58,117 bases of DNA from an uncultured Bacteroidales bacterium (GCA_902773055.1 CACYCZ010000003.1:1-58117); one strand, 5' to 3'; shown: positions 26,112-35,750, numbered from the stretch's first letter. Notes: generated by a model from the sequence alone, not told the origin. Made by a program: numbers and translations.

Positions 26112-27125
26112 TTAAATAAACACAAGTGTATACATATTTGCTTCTACTAAAACCCACCCTAATGCAAGGAGCGGAATTATTTCAAGCGTGCAAAGGTACA
26201 AAAATAAATGTATTAGAGCCAAATTATAATTGAAAAAGATTTGTTTAGCCTTGAAAGAAAGTAGCAGGATGAAGGTAAAAATAAGGAAGGATAGTATCCA
26301 AATGGAAACATGAATTGGCAGATCAAAGTATACGATGACCAAGGTCAACAGGAAATAGGAAATGGCTTTGATGAGTGTCAGGAGGTTGTAGATGTTGTTC
26401 CATTGTCCTTTGTTTTGCTGGGAAAAAAATGTCCAGTTGGTAATCTGGTATCCGATAAATTTTGTGAGCAGGAATGCAAAACATATACAGGTGTTCAGCA
26501 ACAGCAGCTTGTAGGGTGATACGCGATTGAATACATCGGGCATGGCATAGCTGGTATAGTGCAGGAACATGATGGCGACGAGGAAACTTGTCAGCAGGTT
26601 GACGTATGTCTGGGTCTTCATTTCGCTGTCGCGATTGAGCAGGATAGTTTCATTGCGGTCGCGGTTGTAAAAGAAGTTTTTCAGCTGTATAAGCAATACG
26701 TGCAAAAATCGGGTGATGATAAACAGTGCTGCAAAGAAGCATATCAGCAGTGTAGAGGTGATGAATATATCGTTGCGCAACCGATAGGGGATGGCATCTC
26801 CGGCAATACCTGGGAATGTGACTTTTAGTTCTGTGTGAAGATACTCGTTACCTGTGAAGAAGCCGTCCTTGTATTGTGGGACGTCATCCAGGTTGTAGCG
26901 GGCTCCTTCCAATCCCGGCAGCTTCAGGGTGTCGGGTCGGTCTGACGGGCATACGATAACGGGTTTGCAGTAGAGCTGCACTATGGAATCCTGCTGTGAG
27001 GGTGTGGCATTGCGTGGAAGCAGTCTCAGGGCCTGATAGGGTGTGGACGGCCGGTGAAAGACTATTTCCTCGTCGGTTTCCTCAAGGACATATTGTATGG
27101 TATCGATTTCCTGTCCGGATATCAT
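26112..27125 (-). CDS. DUF4271 membrane protein
   Basis: A 337-residue protein with a soluble N-terminal region (about 1-120) and six or so transmembrane segments between 125 and 330. It matches DUF4271, a Bacteroidota family usually found immediately upstream of hemD; function unknown. No catalytic motif is recognisable. It is 21 bp after the LOG gene and 28 bp before hemD, in the metK-to-tatD run of genes. Confidence 0.82.
   Translation of the reverse strand: MISGQEIDTIQYVLEETDEEIVFHRPSTPYQALRLLPRNATPSQQDSIVQLYCKPVIVCPSDRPDTLKLPGLEGARYNLDDVPQYKDGFFTGNEYLHTELKVTFPGIAGDAIPYRLRNDIFITSTLLICFFAALFIITRFLHVLLIQLKNFFYNRDRNETILLNRDSEMKTQTYVNLLTSFLVAIMFLHYTSYAMPDVFNRVSPYKLLLLNTCICFAFLLTKFIGYQITNWTFFSQQNKGQWNNIYNLLTLIKAISYFLLTLVIVYFDLPIHVSIWILSFLIFTFILLLSFKAKQIFFNYNLALIHLFLYLCTLEIIPLLALGWVLVEANMYTLVFI
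26191..26198 (-). promoter_or_regulatory. possible internal promoter for hemD
   Basis: TACCTTTG on the minus strand, followed by CAC, inside the 3' end of the DUF4271 gene and about 110 bp before hemD. It matches the -7 consensus but lies in coding sequence. Confidence 0.3.
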
Positions 27126-27146
27126 GACGGAGCAATGTGTGATTTT

Positions 27147-27731
27147 TTAATGTCTTTCTTCTCTGATATCGCAGTCTTTTCTTTCGGGCAGTTCTTCAAA
27201 CAGCCGGATAGCTTCTTCGGGTGTATCGGCAAAGGCTATCAGGTCGGCATTGGCTTGGCGCACGAACTGCTCGTTGATGCAGGTCTGGAACCATTCCTTG
27301 ATGGGGTTGTAGAATCCTGCAGTGTTGAGGACGATGATGGGATGGTCATACTGGTGCAGCTGGCGTGCCGTTACGGTTTCCCATAATTCGTCCATGGTGC
27401 CGCATCCGCCGGCTAGGGTGATGATGCCGTCAGACAAGTCGCGCAGTTTCTGTTTCCGGCTGGCCATGTCGTCGGTAACATGAAGTTCGGTAAGTCCGCT
27501 GTGGGCCCATCCGAGGTCGAGCATAAATTTGGGAATGACTCCGGAAACGGTTCCGTTTCCGGCAAGACATGCATCAGCCGTGATGCCCATCAATCCTTGA
27601 GCACCGGCACCGTTGATGATGTTAATACCTTTTTCTGCACAGAGTTCGCCCAGGCGTCGTGCGTCGTCTTTATAGACTTGTGGAATATAGTTGCCTGAGG
27701 AGCAGAAAATACATACATTTTTTCTGTTCAT
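27147..27731 (-). CDS. LOG-family phosphoribohydrolase
   Basis: TIGR00730/LOG Rossmann-fold protein of 194 residues, expected to cleave AMP or a modified nucleoside monophosphate to base and ribose 5-phosphate. Visible signatures: IFCSSGNYIP at the N-terminus, NIINGAGAQGLMG, MASRKQKL and the catalytic GGCGTMDELWE. In bacteria the physiological substrate is usually unproven. It starts 9 bp after metK ends and is surely co-transcribed with it. Confidence 0.88.
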   Translation of the reverse strand: MNRKNVCIFCSSGNYIPQVYKDDARRLGELCAEKGINIINGAGAQGLMGITADACLAGNGTVSGVIPKFMLDLGWAHSGLTELHVTDDMASRKQKLRDLSDGIITLAGGCGTMDELWETVTARQLHQYDHPIIVLNTAGFYNPIKEWFQTCINEQFVRQANADLIAFADTPEEAIRLFEELPERKDCDIREERH

Positions 27732-27740
27732 GTGTACAAT

Positions 27741-29000
27741 TTATAGTTGAAAGGCGTTTTTGATATCGTTTATGCGGTCCAGTTTCTCCCACGTGAAGAG
27801 TTCTACTTCAAGGGTTTTGGTCTTGTCGTTGTAGAGTGACTCAAATGTTTTGGTCACTACTTTCGGTTCACGTCCCATATGACCATAGGCTGCTGTTTCT
27901 TCATAAATGGGATAACGCAGTTTAAGGTTTTTTTCTATGGCGTAGGGCCTCAGGTCAAAGAGCTGGCTGATTTTGCCGGCTATTTCACCGTCGGTCATGT
28001 TGACGTGGTTACTGCCGTAAGTATTGACATATATGCTGACAGGCTCGGCTACACCGATGGCATAGCTTATCTGGACGAGCATTTCATCAGCTACACCTGC
28101 TGCAACCATGTTTTTGGCAATGTGGCGTGCAGCATAGGCTGCGCTGCGGTCAACTTTTGAAGGGTCCTTGCCGCTGAAGGCACCGCCACCATGTGCGCCC
28201 TTGCCTCCATAGGTGTCAACGATGATTTTCCTGCCTGTCAGACCCGTATCTCCGTTGGGACCTCCGATGACAAATTTTCCTGTCGGATTGACGTGGTATT
28301 TTATGTCATCGTTGAACAGGTCCAGGATGTGACGGCTGTGAATGGTGGATTTGACGCGGGGTATAAGGATGTGAATGACGTCGTGGCGAATCTGTTCCTG
28401 CATCCGTTCGTCGGTATCAAATTCATCGTGCTGGGTACTGAGTACGATTGTGTCGATGCGGACGGGTTTGTTGTTGTCGTCATATTCTATCGTAACCTGG
28501 CTTTTTGCATCGGGGCGCAGGTAGGTCATGGTTTTACCTTCGTGGCGGATTTCGGCCAGGGCCTTCAGCAGCCTGTGTGCCAGGTCGAGGCTCAGCGGCA
28601 TGTAGTTTTCGGTTTCGTTTGTGGCATAGCCGAACATCATGCCCTGATCTCCGGCGCCCTGTTGTTCCTGTTCTTCGCGTTCAACGCCGCGGTTGATATC
28701 GCAGCTTTGTTCGTGGATGGCAGAAAGAACTCCGCAGGAGTTGCCTTCAAACATGTATTCAGTCTTGGTATATCCAATGCGGTTGATGACCTCGCGGGCT
28801 ATGCGTTGCAGGTCAACATAGGCCTGAGTCTTGATTTCACCGGCCAGGATAACCTGCCCGGTCGTGACGAGGGTTTCGCATGCTACTTTTGACTGTGGGT
28901 CAAAAGCCAGCAGCTTGTCCAGGACGGCATCGGAAATCTGGTCAGCGATTTTGTCAGGATGCCCTTCAGATACGGATTCGGATGTAAACAGATAACTCAT
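27741..29000 (-). CDS. metK: S-adenosylmethionine synthetase
   Basis: Makes SAM from ATP and methionine. The 419-residue protein shows [20 protein letters not shown] at the N-terminus, [12 protein letters not shown], and the P-loop-like [19 protein letters not shown]. It is the first gene of a co-directional series (LOG, DUF4271, hemD, rnpA, yidD, tatD). Upstream is a ~155-nt leader that begins with a SAM-II riboswitch (29090-29146), so SAM should repress its own synthesis. The ATG is followed by the normal N-terminus SYLFTSESV. Confidence 0.97.
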   Translation of the reverse strand: MSYLFTSESVSEGHPDKIADQISDAVLDKLLAFDPQSKVACETLVTTGQVILAGEIKTQAYVDLQRIAREVINRIGYTKTEYMFEGNSCGVLSAIHEQSCDINRGVEREEQEQQGAGDQGMMFGYATNETENYMPLSLDLAHRLLKALAEIRHEGKTMTYLRPDAKSQVTIEYDDNNKPVRIDTIVLSTQHDEFDTDERMQEQIRHDVIHILIPRVKSTIHSRHILDLFNDDIKYHVNPTGKFVIGGPNGDTGLTGRKIIVDTYGGKGAHGGGAFSGKDPSKVDRSAAYAARHIAKNMVAAGVADEMLVQISYAIGVAEPVSIYVNTYGSNHVNMTDGEIAGKISQLFDLRPYAIEKNLKLRYPIYEETAAYGHMGREPKVVTKTFESLYNDKTKTLEVELFTWEKLDRINDIKNAFQL

Positions 29001-29089
29001 CTTTTTCTTTTTAAATTATTGAATAAATAAAAGGGGAAAGATGTCGGAAAAGGTTGTGCGTGAAAGCAGTTGAGACAAGCAGCCCAAGA

Positions 29090-29146
29090 CTGTTTCTTTT
29101 AGCATTTTTTCCCGTGGTTGCAAGCAGCTCAAATCTCTCCACGTTG
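29090..29146 (-). promoter_or_regulatory. SAM-II riboswitch in the metK leader
   Basis: On the minus strand: P1 stem CGTGG (29139-29143) with CCACG (29113-29117), enclosing GATTTG and GCTTGCAA, then a tail with AAATGCTAAAA (ending near 29097). These are the hallmark blocks of the SAM-II aptamer, an H-type pseudoknot; loop GCA can pair with tail TGC. The aptamer starts at the predicted transcription start. About 90 nt separate it from the metK ATG, and no obvious terminator is seen, so the mode of control is unclear. Confidence 0.85.
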
Positions 29147-29158
29147 TTTAATGAGTTG

Positions 29159-29166
29159 CAAAGTTA
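29159..29166 (-). promoter_or_regulatory. -7 box for metK
   Basis: TAACTTTG followed by CA on the minus strand, about 12 bp before the first base of the SAM-II P1 stem; it places the riboswitch at the very 5' end of the transcript. Confidence 0.6.
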
Positions 29167-29349
29167 GTGATAATTGTTGGATGCAGAGGTAATTTTGACG
29201 AGGATATTATGTTTTTATTTTCGTAGAAGCAAAATAAAGATAAAAAAGGGGGGATTGCTGTTTCTGCAATGGAGGTTGAACCCTTTCTGGCCTGTGTCCT
29301 GTTATAAATGATGCCCTGCAAACAGCTGTTATTTCCCGATATAGTCTAT

Positions 29350-29436
29350 GTTCACCGATGCGGAACGTACGTTCACCAATGGTAAACATATGTTCAACGT
29401 CGGTAAATATACGTTTCGCATCGGTGAATGTAAAAT
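29350..29436 (+). repeat. 21-bp periodic palindrome array, copy 1
   Basis: Four units start at 29350, 29371, 29392 and 29413, exactly 21 bp apart. Each is a 17-bp imperfect palindrome of the type GTTCACC-n-ATGGTAAAC joined by four bases of the form rTAy, and the array ends GAATGTAAAATATATGGG. A related array is at 46744. Of the 827 bp between metK and acpP, the rest holds only the metK leader and the two promoters; short repetitive reading frames here are by-products of the array. Confidence 0.8.
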
Positions 29437-29747
29437 ATATGGGGCAGCAAGATGACAGAAGATACCTATTATATATTGTTTCCTCGGGGATATTGTAAAA
29501 TACGGGCAATACGGGAACCGTCCAACTGCATGTTGGTTGAGAAAAAAGGGTAATAGAAAAACATGCATGTTCAGGAATTTCAGGAAGACAGGCCAGCACT
29601 ACCAGCCAGCGAGACGGACATGCATACCTATTTCTTTCTATATTCTTTTGCACTTTTCGGCCAGAGACAAGAAGGGCGACAGGATGCCTTCAAGGGATAG
29701 TTTTTGAACAAAAGAAGGGGCAGATGTGCAATTTTTTAGACCAAATT

Positions 29748-29778
29748 TTTGATATATAAAAGATTATTAATAACTTTG
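29748..29778 (+). promoter_or_regulatory. acpP promoter, -33 and -7 boxes
   Basis: TTTG (29748-29751), a 19-bp spacer and TAACTTTG (29771-29778), a perfect match to the Bacteroidota consensus; leader of about 45 nt. Confidence 0.85.
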
Positions 29779-29827
29779 CACTTTGAATTCGAAAATAGAA
29801 TATTAATCTTTTAACAAATAAACAATT

Positions 29828-30073
29828 ATGACAACTGCAGAAATTGAAGCAAAAGTAAAAGCAATTATCGTTGACAAACTTGGTGTTGACGAAAGTGAAG
29901 TAAAAAGTGAAGCAAGTTTCGCTAATGATCTTGGTGCTGATTCTCTGGATACAGTAGAACTGATAATGGAATTCGAGAAGGTATTCGAAATTTCTATTCC
30001 CGATGATCAGGCAGAGAAAATAGCTACTGTTGGCGATGCTATTGCCTATATTGATGCCAACGTTGCAAAATAA
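29828..30073 (+). CDS. acpP: acyl carrier protein
   Basis: 81-residue carrier of growing fatty acyl chains. The phosphopantetheine attachment Ser39 lies in the classic [12 protein letters not shown]; the rest is a typical acidic four-helix ACP. It begins the acpP-fabF-rnc operon (31-bp gap to fabF) behind a full-consensus promoter, consistent with high expression. Confidence 0.98.
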   Translation: MTTAEIEAKVKAIIVDKLGVDESEVKSEASFANDLGADSLDTVELIMEFEKVFEISIPDDQAEKIATVGDAIAYIDANVAK

Positions 30074-30104
30074 AAAATTGAAATCTCATCCTTAAATTTT
30101 TTTA

Positions 30105-31367
30105 ATGGAATTAAAGAGAGTTGTTGTAACAGGTATAGGTGCTGTTTCACCCCTTGGTAACAGTGCTCCCGAAACATGGGAGAACATCAAGAAGGGTGTA
30201 AGCGGTGCAGGTCCTATTACAAAATTTGATACTGCCCTTTTCAAGACCAAGTTTGCTTGTGAGGTTAAAAACTTCAATGTAAGTGACTACCTTGACCGCA
30301 AGAGCGCCAATAAGATGGATATCTACACGCAGTATGCCATGGTATCGGCCATGGAGGCTGTGAAGAATTCAGCAATGGATCTGGAAACTGTGGACAAAAA
30401 TCGCATCGGCGTTGTCTATGGTGTGGGAATAGGCGGTATCAATACCTTTGAAACAGAAGTTTCAAACTATGCGTTGCACGCGGCTGACGGACCGAAATAC
30501 AGTCCGTTCTTCATCCCTAAGATGATAGCTGATATTGCAGCCGGCCATATCTCCATTCATTTTGGTTTCCATGGGCCTAATTTTACAACTACGTCGGCTT
30601 GTGCCTCTTCTACCCACGCCTTGGCAGTAGCGTTAGACCTTATCCGTCTGGGTAAGGCCGATGCCATTGTAGCCGGAGGCTCCGAGGCAGCCATATGGCC
30701 GACGGGTGTAGGCGGATTCAACGCCCTGCATGCCCTGTCTACCCGCAATGATGACCCTGAGCATGCTTCTCGCCCGTTCAGTGCAAGCCGTGACGGCTTC
30801 ATTATGGGCGAAGGCTCTGCTACGCTGATTTTCGAGGAACTGGAACATGCAAAGGCACGCGGAGCCAAGATTTACGGCGAAGTTGCCGGTGCAGGAATGT
30901 CAGCTGATGCTTATCACATCACAGCCTCTCATCCGGAAGGACTGGGAGCAGCTTTGGTTATGGAGTCAGCCTTGGCCGATGCAGGGATGAAGCCCGAGGA
31001 TATTGATTATATCAATGTTCATGGCACATCAACGCACGTGGGAGACATTTCAGAGGCAAAAGCAATACAGCAGGTATTTGGTGACCATGCATACAAGCTC
31101 AACATCAGTTCGACCAAGTCCATGACAGGTCATATGCTGGGCGCGGCAGGTGCCATCGAAGCAATGATAAGCCTGTTATCTGTGAAAGAGGACATCGTTC
31201 CTCCGACAATCAATCATGAAGAAGGCGACAACGACCCCGAGATTGATTACAACTTGAACTTCACATTTAACAAGGCTCAGAAGCGTACCGTGCGTGCTGC
31301 CTTGAGCAATACGTTCGGTTTCGGCGGTCACAATGCATGTGTCATCATGAAAAAATACGCAGAATAA
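30105..31367 (+). CDS. fabF: beta-ketoacyl-ACP synthase II
   Basis: Elongating condensing enzyme of type II fatty acid synthesis, 420 residues. The catalytic triad is visible: Cys near 166 in TTSACASSTHA, His in NVHGTSTHVGD and His in SMTGHMLGAAGA. Second gene of the acpP operon, ending 7 bp before rnc. Confidence 0.97.
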   Translation: MELKRVVVTGIGAVSPLGNSAPETWENIKKGVSGAGPITKFDTALFKTKFACEVKNFNVSDYLDRKSANKMDIYTQYAMVSAMEAVKNSAMDLETVDKNRIGVVYGVGIGGINTFETEVSNYALHAADGPKYSPFFIPKMIADIAAGHISIHFGFHGPNFTTTSACASSTHALAVALDLIRLGKADAIVAGGSEAAIWPTGVGGFNALHALSTRNDDPEHASRPFSASRDGFIMGEGSATLIFEELEHAKARGAKIYGEVAGAGMSADAYHITASHPEGLGAALVMESALADAGMKPEDIDYINVHGTSTHVGDISEAKAIQQVFGDHAYKLNISSTKSMTGHMLGAAGAIEAMISLLSVKEDIVPPTINHEEGDNDPEIDYNLNFTFNKAQKRTVRAALSNTFGFGGHNACVIMKKYAE

Positions 31368-31374
31368 GATTTCA

Positions 31375-32214
31375 ATGAAATCATTCCTGTATATGATAAA
31401 GTTCTTCTTTCATCGTAAAGAAGAACTTTATTTTTCTCTCAAGAAAATACTGGGATTCTATCCTCACCATATAGAGTATTACAAACTTGCTTTTATCCAC
31501 AAGAGCGTGAGTGAGCGCGACAAGCACGGCCGCCTCATCAACAACGAGAGACTTGAATACCTGGGCGATGCCATCATTGAGGCGATTGTAAGCGACATAT
31601 TGTATAAAAAATATACCAATGCCTATGAAGGCTTCCTGACGACAACGCGCAGCAAACTGGTACAGCGCAGTTCACTCAACAAGTTGTCAACCAAGTTGGG
31701 CCTGGATAAGCTGGTGCAGTATATACGTTACTCTGATACCCATCATTCCCATATTGGCGGCAATGCCTTTGAAGCACTTATGGGTGCTATTTATCTGGAT
31801 CAGGGATATGAGCGCTCAATGTGGTTTTTCAAACGCCTGATGGATCAAGGATATATCCGTCCCGATGTGGCAGCGAAGAAAGAGCAGAATTTCAAGAGTG
31901 TACTCTTGGAATGGTGCCAAAAACAGAAGATGGAAATGCGTTTTGATACCACGGAAATACAGGATACATCCAATCCGTCAGAACCCTGTTTTTTTACATT
32001 GGCTCTGGTGGAAGACAAAGTAATAGGCAGGGGAAAAGGATTTTCCAAGAAAGAGAGCCAGCAGCGGGCAGCCAATAAATCTATGGAACTCCTCCGCCAT
32101 GCCCCTGAACTCCGAAAGGCGCTGGAACGGCGCAGGCTGACACGTCTGGCCATAAGCGATACATTACATTTTTTTCCCATTTTTGAAAAGTATTCTCAGG
32201 AAATGGATGAATAG
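31375..32214 (+). CDS. rnc: ribonuclease III
   Basis: Double-strand-specific endoribonuclease for rRNA maturation and mRNA turnover. Signature NERLEYLGDAIIEAIV with the catalytic acidic residues, followed by a C-terminal double-stranded RNA-binding domain (GRGKGFSKKESQQRAANKS). At 279 residues it carries an N-terminal extension of about 25 residues usual in Bacteroidota. Third gene of the acpP operon; closed by a bidirectional terminator shared with the converging pyr operon. Confidence 0.95.
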   Translation: MKSFLYMIKFFFHRKEELYFSLKKILGFYPHHIEYYKLAFIHKSVSERDKHGRLINNERLEYLGDAIIEAIVSDILYKKYTNAYEGFLTTTRSKLVQRSSLNKLSTKLGLDKLVQYIRYSDTHHSHIGGNAFEALMGAIYLDQGYERSMWFFKRLMDQGYIRPDVAAKKEQNFKSVLLEWCQKQKMEMRFDTTEIQDTSNPSEPCFFTLALVEDKVIGRGKGFSKKESQQRAANKSMELLRHAPELRKALERRRLTRLAISDTLHFFPIFEKYSQEMDE

Positions 32215-32299
32215 CTGTCCACTTTATTCCGGAAGTTTAAAGAGCAGCTGATTCTGTTGCCCTCCATGATAGTCACAGTAATTCTCAAAAATATTATTT

Positions 32300-32342
32300 C
32301 AAAAAAACCGGAGCAGTAATGAGTTTTTGCTCCGGTTTTTTG
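32300..32342. terminator. bidirectional terminator, rnc / pyr operon
   Basis: AAAAAACCGGAGCA / TGCTCCGGTTTTTT perfect stem with a 12-nt loop, A-run on one side and T-run on the other, between convergent rnc and pyrB. Confidence 0.93.
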
Positions 32343-32366
32343 ATTGTTGTGTAATATAAGTTACTG

Positions 32367-33449
32367 TTATCTTACTTTTGTATCGCAGTAGTAGCAGCGT
32401 ACAATGTTGTCTGCAGATGCATAGAACTTAGATTTGACGTCCTCATTGTTGCATATACATTTGGGATTACGGCAATGCAGGGTGTCATCATCTATAAATA
32501 CTTCATGCGGAACCGGCATCTGGTGCATGCTGTCGTTTTTCCAATCCAGCAGTCGGCAGATAAGAGCCATACGGACAAATTTGCCATTTTCCACCTGGCG
32601 GAAATATGCCGCCCGCGGGTCAGCATCGACTTCTGTGAGAATTTCGTTGACGCGTGGAAGCGGATGGAGAACTTTCATTGTCGGTTTAGCCAGTTTCATC
32701 TTGGCGGCATCCAGGATAAAACTGTCCTTAACCCTGTCATAGTCATCCTCATCAAGGAATCTTTCTTTTTGCACACGTGTCATATATAATATATCAAGGC
32801 AGGGAATGGCTTCTTCAAGGGTGCGGACTTCCTTGTAGCTGATGCCAAGGCGGTCGCAAACGTCCTGCTTGATATAATCAGGCAAGCGCAGTGTTTCGGG
32901 TGCGATAAGGATAACCTTTATCCCGGAGTAGCGTGACAGGGCTTTAATGAGCGAGTGAACGGTGCGCCCGAAGCGCAGGTCACCGCAGAATCCAATTGTA
33001 ATATTGTCAATGTGTCCCAACTCCCTCTTGATGGTCAGGAGGTCTGTCAATGTCTGTGTGGGGTGGCTGTGGCTGCCGTCACCAGCATTGATAATGGGAA
33101 CATTGGAAACTTGGGAGGCAATAAGCGGTGCGCCTTCAATAGGGTGGCGCATGGCGATGATGTCAGCAAAATTGCCGACGACACGGACGGTATCTTCAAC
33201 GGTTTCTCCCTTAGATACAGAGGAACTGCGCGCATCGTCAAACCCCAGGACATTTCCGCCAAGTTCCATCATGGCAGATGTAAAACTGAGACGTGTACGG
33301 GTACTCGGTTCGTAAAAGAGTGTTGCCAGTTTCTTGCCGTTCATGCGGGTAGTATATTGCTCGCGGTGAACAATGATATCTTCAGCTAATGCTATGATAT
33401 TGTTGGTCTCCTCGTGGGTCAAGTCTGTTGGATCGATGAGATGTTTCAT
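32367..33449 (-). CDS. pyrB: aspartate carbamoyltransferase fused to PyrI zinc domain
   Basis: Makes carbamoyl-aspartate from carbamoyl phosphate and aspartate, the committed step of pyrimidine synthesis. Catalytic part, residues 1 to about 306: STRT (49-52), Lys80, His129 in SHSHPTQTL and [10 protein letters not shown] ~50-residue tail follows with C326-x4-C331 and C352-x2-C355, the pattern of the zinc domain of the regulatory subunit PyrI (CRNPKC, CYYC). The ~100-residue nucleotide-binding part of PyrI is absent, so effector control by ATP/CTP is not expected in this chain. Last gene of the pyr operon, 19 bp after pyrE. Confidence 0.93.
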   Translation of the reverse strand: MKHLIDPTDLTHEETNNIIALAEDIIVHREQYTTRMNGKKLATLFYEPSTRTRLSFTSAMMELGGNVLGFDDARSSSVSKGETVEDTVRVVGNFADIIAMRHPIEGAPLIASQVSNVPIINAGDGSHSHPTQTLTDLLTIKRELGHIDNITIGFCGDLRFGRTVHSLIKALSRYSGIKVILIAPETLRLPDYIKQDVCDRLGISYKEVRTLEEAIPCLDILYMTRVQKERFLDEDDYDRVKDSFILDAAKMKLAKPTMKVLHPLPRVNEILTEVDADPRAAYFRQVENGKFVRMALICRLLDWKNDSMHQMPVPHEVFIDDDTLHCRNPKCICNNEDVKSKFYASADNIVRCYYCDTKVR

Positions 33450-33468
33450 AATTTTTAGATTGTAAGGT

Positions 33469-34101
33469 TTATTTTATCCAGCTTTCGTCAGCAGGGTTGT
33501 TCCTGAAAGCAATGATACGCTCTTTCCATTCAGGAGCAATATAATTCTCTTCAACGGCAGCCTCAACCAGGGCATCCAGATTAGATAGGGAGTAGCTTAT
33601 TGTCTTGGCCTCAGCAATGCGGGTGATGCCTTTTTTCATGCCATAGGTAAAAATGCTGACAATACCCAGTACGTCGGCACCAGCTTCGCGCAAGGCATCT
33701 ACAACTTCAATACAACTCCCTCCTGTGGAGATGAGGTCTTCTATTACTACCACCTTGGTTCCACGTTCCATTTTGCCTTCAATGCGGTTGGTGCGGCCAT
33801 GGTCCTTTGCACTGCTACGTACATATCCCATGGGCATGTCCAGCAGGGTTGCCGTGATGGCGGCGTGGGCAATGCCTGCCGTGGATGTTCCCATAAGCAT
33901 TTCGGCCTCAGGAAATTTTTCACTGACAAGGGCTGCAAGTCCCTCTTCAATATGGTTGCGTACCTCGGGTGCGGAGAGGGTAAGGCGATTGTCGCAGTAA
34001 ATGGGACTCTTGATGCCGCTTGCCCATGTAAAAGGCTGCTCTGGACGCAGGAAAACTGCACCGATGGAGAGCAAATCTTTAGCATATTCTTTTTCAGTCA
34101 T
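33469..34101 (-). CDS. pyrE: orotate phosphoribosyltransferase
   Basis: Converts orotate and PRPP to OMP. The 210-residue protein carries the PRPP-binding motif [13 protein letters not shown] and the flexible-loop segment [15 protein letters not shown]. Seventh gene of the pyr operon, 26 bp after pyrF. Confidence 0.95.
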   Translation of the reverse strand: MTEKEYAKDLLSIGAVFLRPEQPFTWASGIKSPIYCDNRLTLSAPEVRNHIEEGLAALVSEKFPEAEMLMGTSTAGIAHAAITATLLDMPMGYVRSSAKDHGRTNRIEGKMERGTKVVVIEDLISTGGSCIEVVDALREAGADVLGIVSIFTYGMKKGITRIAEAKTISYSLSNLDALVEAAVEENYIAPEWKERIIAFRNNPADESWIK

Positions 34102-34127
34102 GGTTTGGTATATTTAAGTGTTAATAT

Positions 34128-34826
34128 TTATTCGAGGAATTCGTGGAGACAGCGTTCGTATGCAGCGACAGGGTCTTGAGCTGCAGTAATGGGGCGGCCT
34201 ACCACGATGTAGTCAGAGCCTATTTCACGAGCCTTGGCTGGTGTCGTAATGCGAACCTGATCATCTTTTGCAGCATCAGCAAAGCGGATTCCTGGTGTGA
34301 CAGTGATAAAGTTGTTGCCGCAGTTGGTCTTGACAAGTGAAGCTTCCAGAGGAGAGCAGACAACGCCATCCAGTCCTGCCATCTGTGCATTGTGGGCATA
34401 TTGAGCAACAGTATCTTGAATGGAGGCATGAATCAGTAATTCATCTTGCATACGTTGTTCGCTGGTGCTGGTAAGTTGTGTAACGGCTATCAGCAGTGGG
34501 CGGGTGCCATCTTCCCGTACCAAGCCTTCCATGGCGGCTTTCATCATCTCAATTGTACCGGCGGCATGAACATTGGTCATGTCTATGTTGAGGCTGGAAA
34601 GAACTTTCATGGCTTTGTGTACAGTGTTGGGAATGTCATGAAGTTTGAGATCAAGAAATATTTTATGACCTCGCTGTTTTATTTGTCTGACAATTTCCGG
34701 TCCGGCGGCATAGTAAAGTTCCATGCCGATTTTAACAAAAGGTTTGTGTCCGGTGAATAAGTCTAAAAAATCTAAAGTCTTTTCTGCACTGCTGAAATCG
34801 CAGGCTATAATAACGTCTTTTGCCAT
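34128..34826 (-). CDS. pyrF: OMP decarboxylase, PyrF type 1
   Basis: Decarboxylates OMP to UMP. The 232-residue protein is the short type-1 form with catalytic KxxD in [11 protein letters not shown] and a C-terminal TPGIRF and [11 protein letters not shown] phosphate loop. As I recall, Bacteroides species use the longer type-2 PyrF (~270 residues), so this form supports a foreign origin of the operon. Gap of 9 bp from pyrD. Confidence 0.94.
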   Translation of the reverse strand: MAKDVIIACDFSSAEKTLDFLDLFTGHKPFVKIGMELYYAAGPEIVRQIKQRGHKIFLDLKLHDIPNTVHKAMKVLSSLNIDMTNVHAAGTIEMMKAAMEGLVREDGTRPLLIAVTQLTSTSEQRMQDELLIHASIQDTVAQYAHNAQMAGLDGVVCSPLEASLVKTNCGNNFITVTPGIRFADAAKDDQVRITTPAKAREIGSDYIVVGRPITAAQDPVAAYERCLHEFLE

Positions 34827-34835
34827 TTATTGTAT

Positions 34836-35750
34836 TTATTTGATAATTCCGATAATACTTTCCAGTGAATCAATTTTCAGTCTTTCCATGACTTGCGGGA
34901 GCGTTTCAATGATTTCCTTGCAGGCAAATGGGTTCCGCAGGTTTTCAGCTCCTACCTGAACAGCAGTTGCACCTGCCATCATCATTTCAATGACATCTTC
35001 AGCAGTGGCAACGCCGCCGCAACCAATGATAGGGATATGACAGGTTTGTGCCACTTGATAGACCATTCTTAGGGCAATAGGAAATATAGCAGGGCCTGAG
35101 TATCCTCCAACTTTCTGAGCCAGTATAGGCTGTCGGCGCTGGATGTCAATGCGCATACCAAGAAAAGTGTTAACTAAGGTAAGTCCATCGGCGCCGGCTT
35201 CTTCGCAGGCTTTAGCAATGGAAGTGATATCTGTGACATTGGGACTGAGCTTGATGAATACAGGTTTTGTAGTGACGTGTTTAACTGCCTGTGTTACCTT
35301 TGCCGCCATTTTGGGAGAAGTACCGAATGCCATGCCGCCATTATGTACGTTGGGGCAGGAGATATTGACTTCAATGATGCCTACTTGTTCCTGGTCATTG
35401 ATTTTTTCACAGGAATAAGCGTAGTCGTCAATGGAAAAACCGCTGATGTTGGCAATGACAGGTTTGTGAAATACCTGTTTTAATCGAGGTAGTTCGTCGG
35501 CAATGACCGAGTGGATACCTGGATTTTGTAATCCAACAGAATTCAGAATGCCTCGTTCGCCTTCAGCTATGCGGGGTAAGGGGTTTCCATAGCGTGCCTC
35601 GCGTGTTGTACCCTTTATGGATATGGACCCCAGAATATCCAAATTATAAATATCAGCCATTTCCATACCGAAACCAAAGGTCCCGCTGGCAGGAATGACA
35701 GGATTGTCTAACAGGATACCACAGAGGTTGACAGAAAGTTTGGTTACCAT
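34836..35750 (-). CDS. pyrD: dihydroorotate dehydrogenase, class 1B catalytic subunit
   Basis: FMN-containing subunit that oxidises dihydroorotate to orotate, passing electrons through PyrK to NAD. About 304 residues with NPVIPASGTFG, VEVNIS-like IIEVNISCPN (catalytic Cys) and GCGGVATAEDVIEMM. The ATG at 35750 overlaps the pyrK stop by 7 bases; a strong Shine-Dalgarno AGGAGG sits before it, unusual in Bacteroidota. Upstream in-frame codons belong to pyrK sequence and are not used. Confidence 0.95.
   Translation of the reverse strand: MVTKLSVNLCGILLDNPVIPASGTFGFGMEMADIYNLDILGSISIKGTTREARYGNPLPRIAEGERGILNSVGLQNPGIHSVIADELPRLKQVFHKPVIANISGFSIDDYAYSCEKINDQEQVGIIEVNISCPNVHNGGMAFGTSPKMAAKVTQAVKHVTTKPVFIKLSPNVTDITSIAKACEEAGADGLTLVNTFLGMRIDIQRRQPILAQKVGGYSGPAIFPIALRMVYQVAQTCHIPIIGCGGVATAEDVIEMMMAGATAVQVGAENLRNPFACKEIIETLPQVMERLKIDSLESIIGIIK

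Noticed and set aside
28191-28892. Long plus-strand frame opposite metK
   Set aside because: Antisense to a strongly conserved gene; low-complexity translation without family features.
29001-29160. S-box (SAM-I) riboswitch in the metK leader
   Set aside because: The S-box four-way junction blocks are absent; the sequence blocks match SAM-II instead.
29207-29653. Reading frames with repeated peptides across the 21-bp array (also 46740-46990)
   Set aside because: The peptide repeats arise from the 21-bp DNA period; no family match, no promoter, and the DNA symmetry explains the pattern better.
32367-32560. Frameshifted remnant of a separate pyrI gene
   Set aside because: The zinc domain is in frame with pyrB and no trace of the PyrI nucleotide-binding domain is found in the neighbouring sequence.
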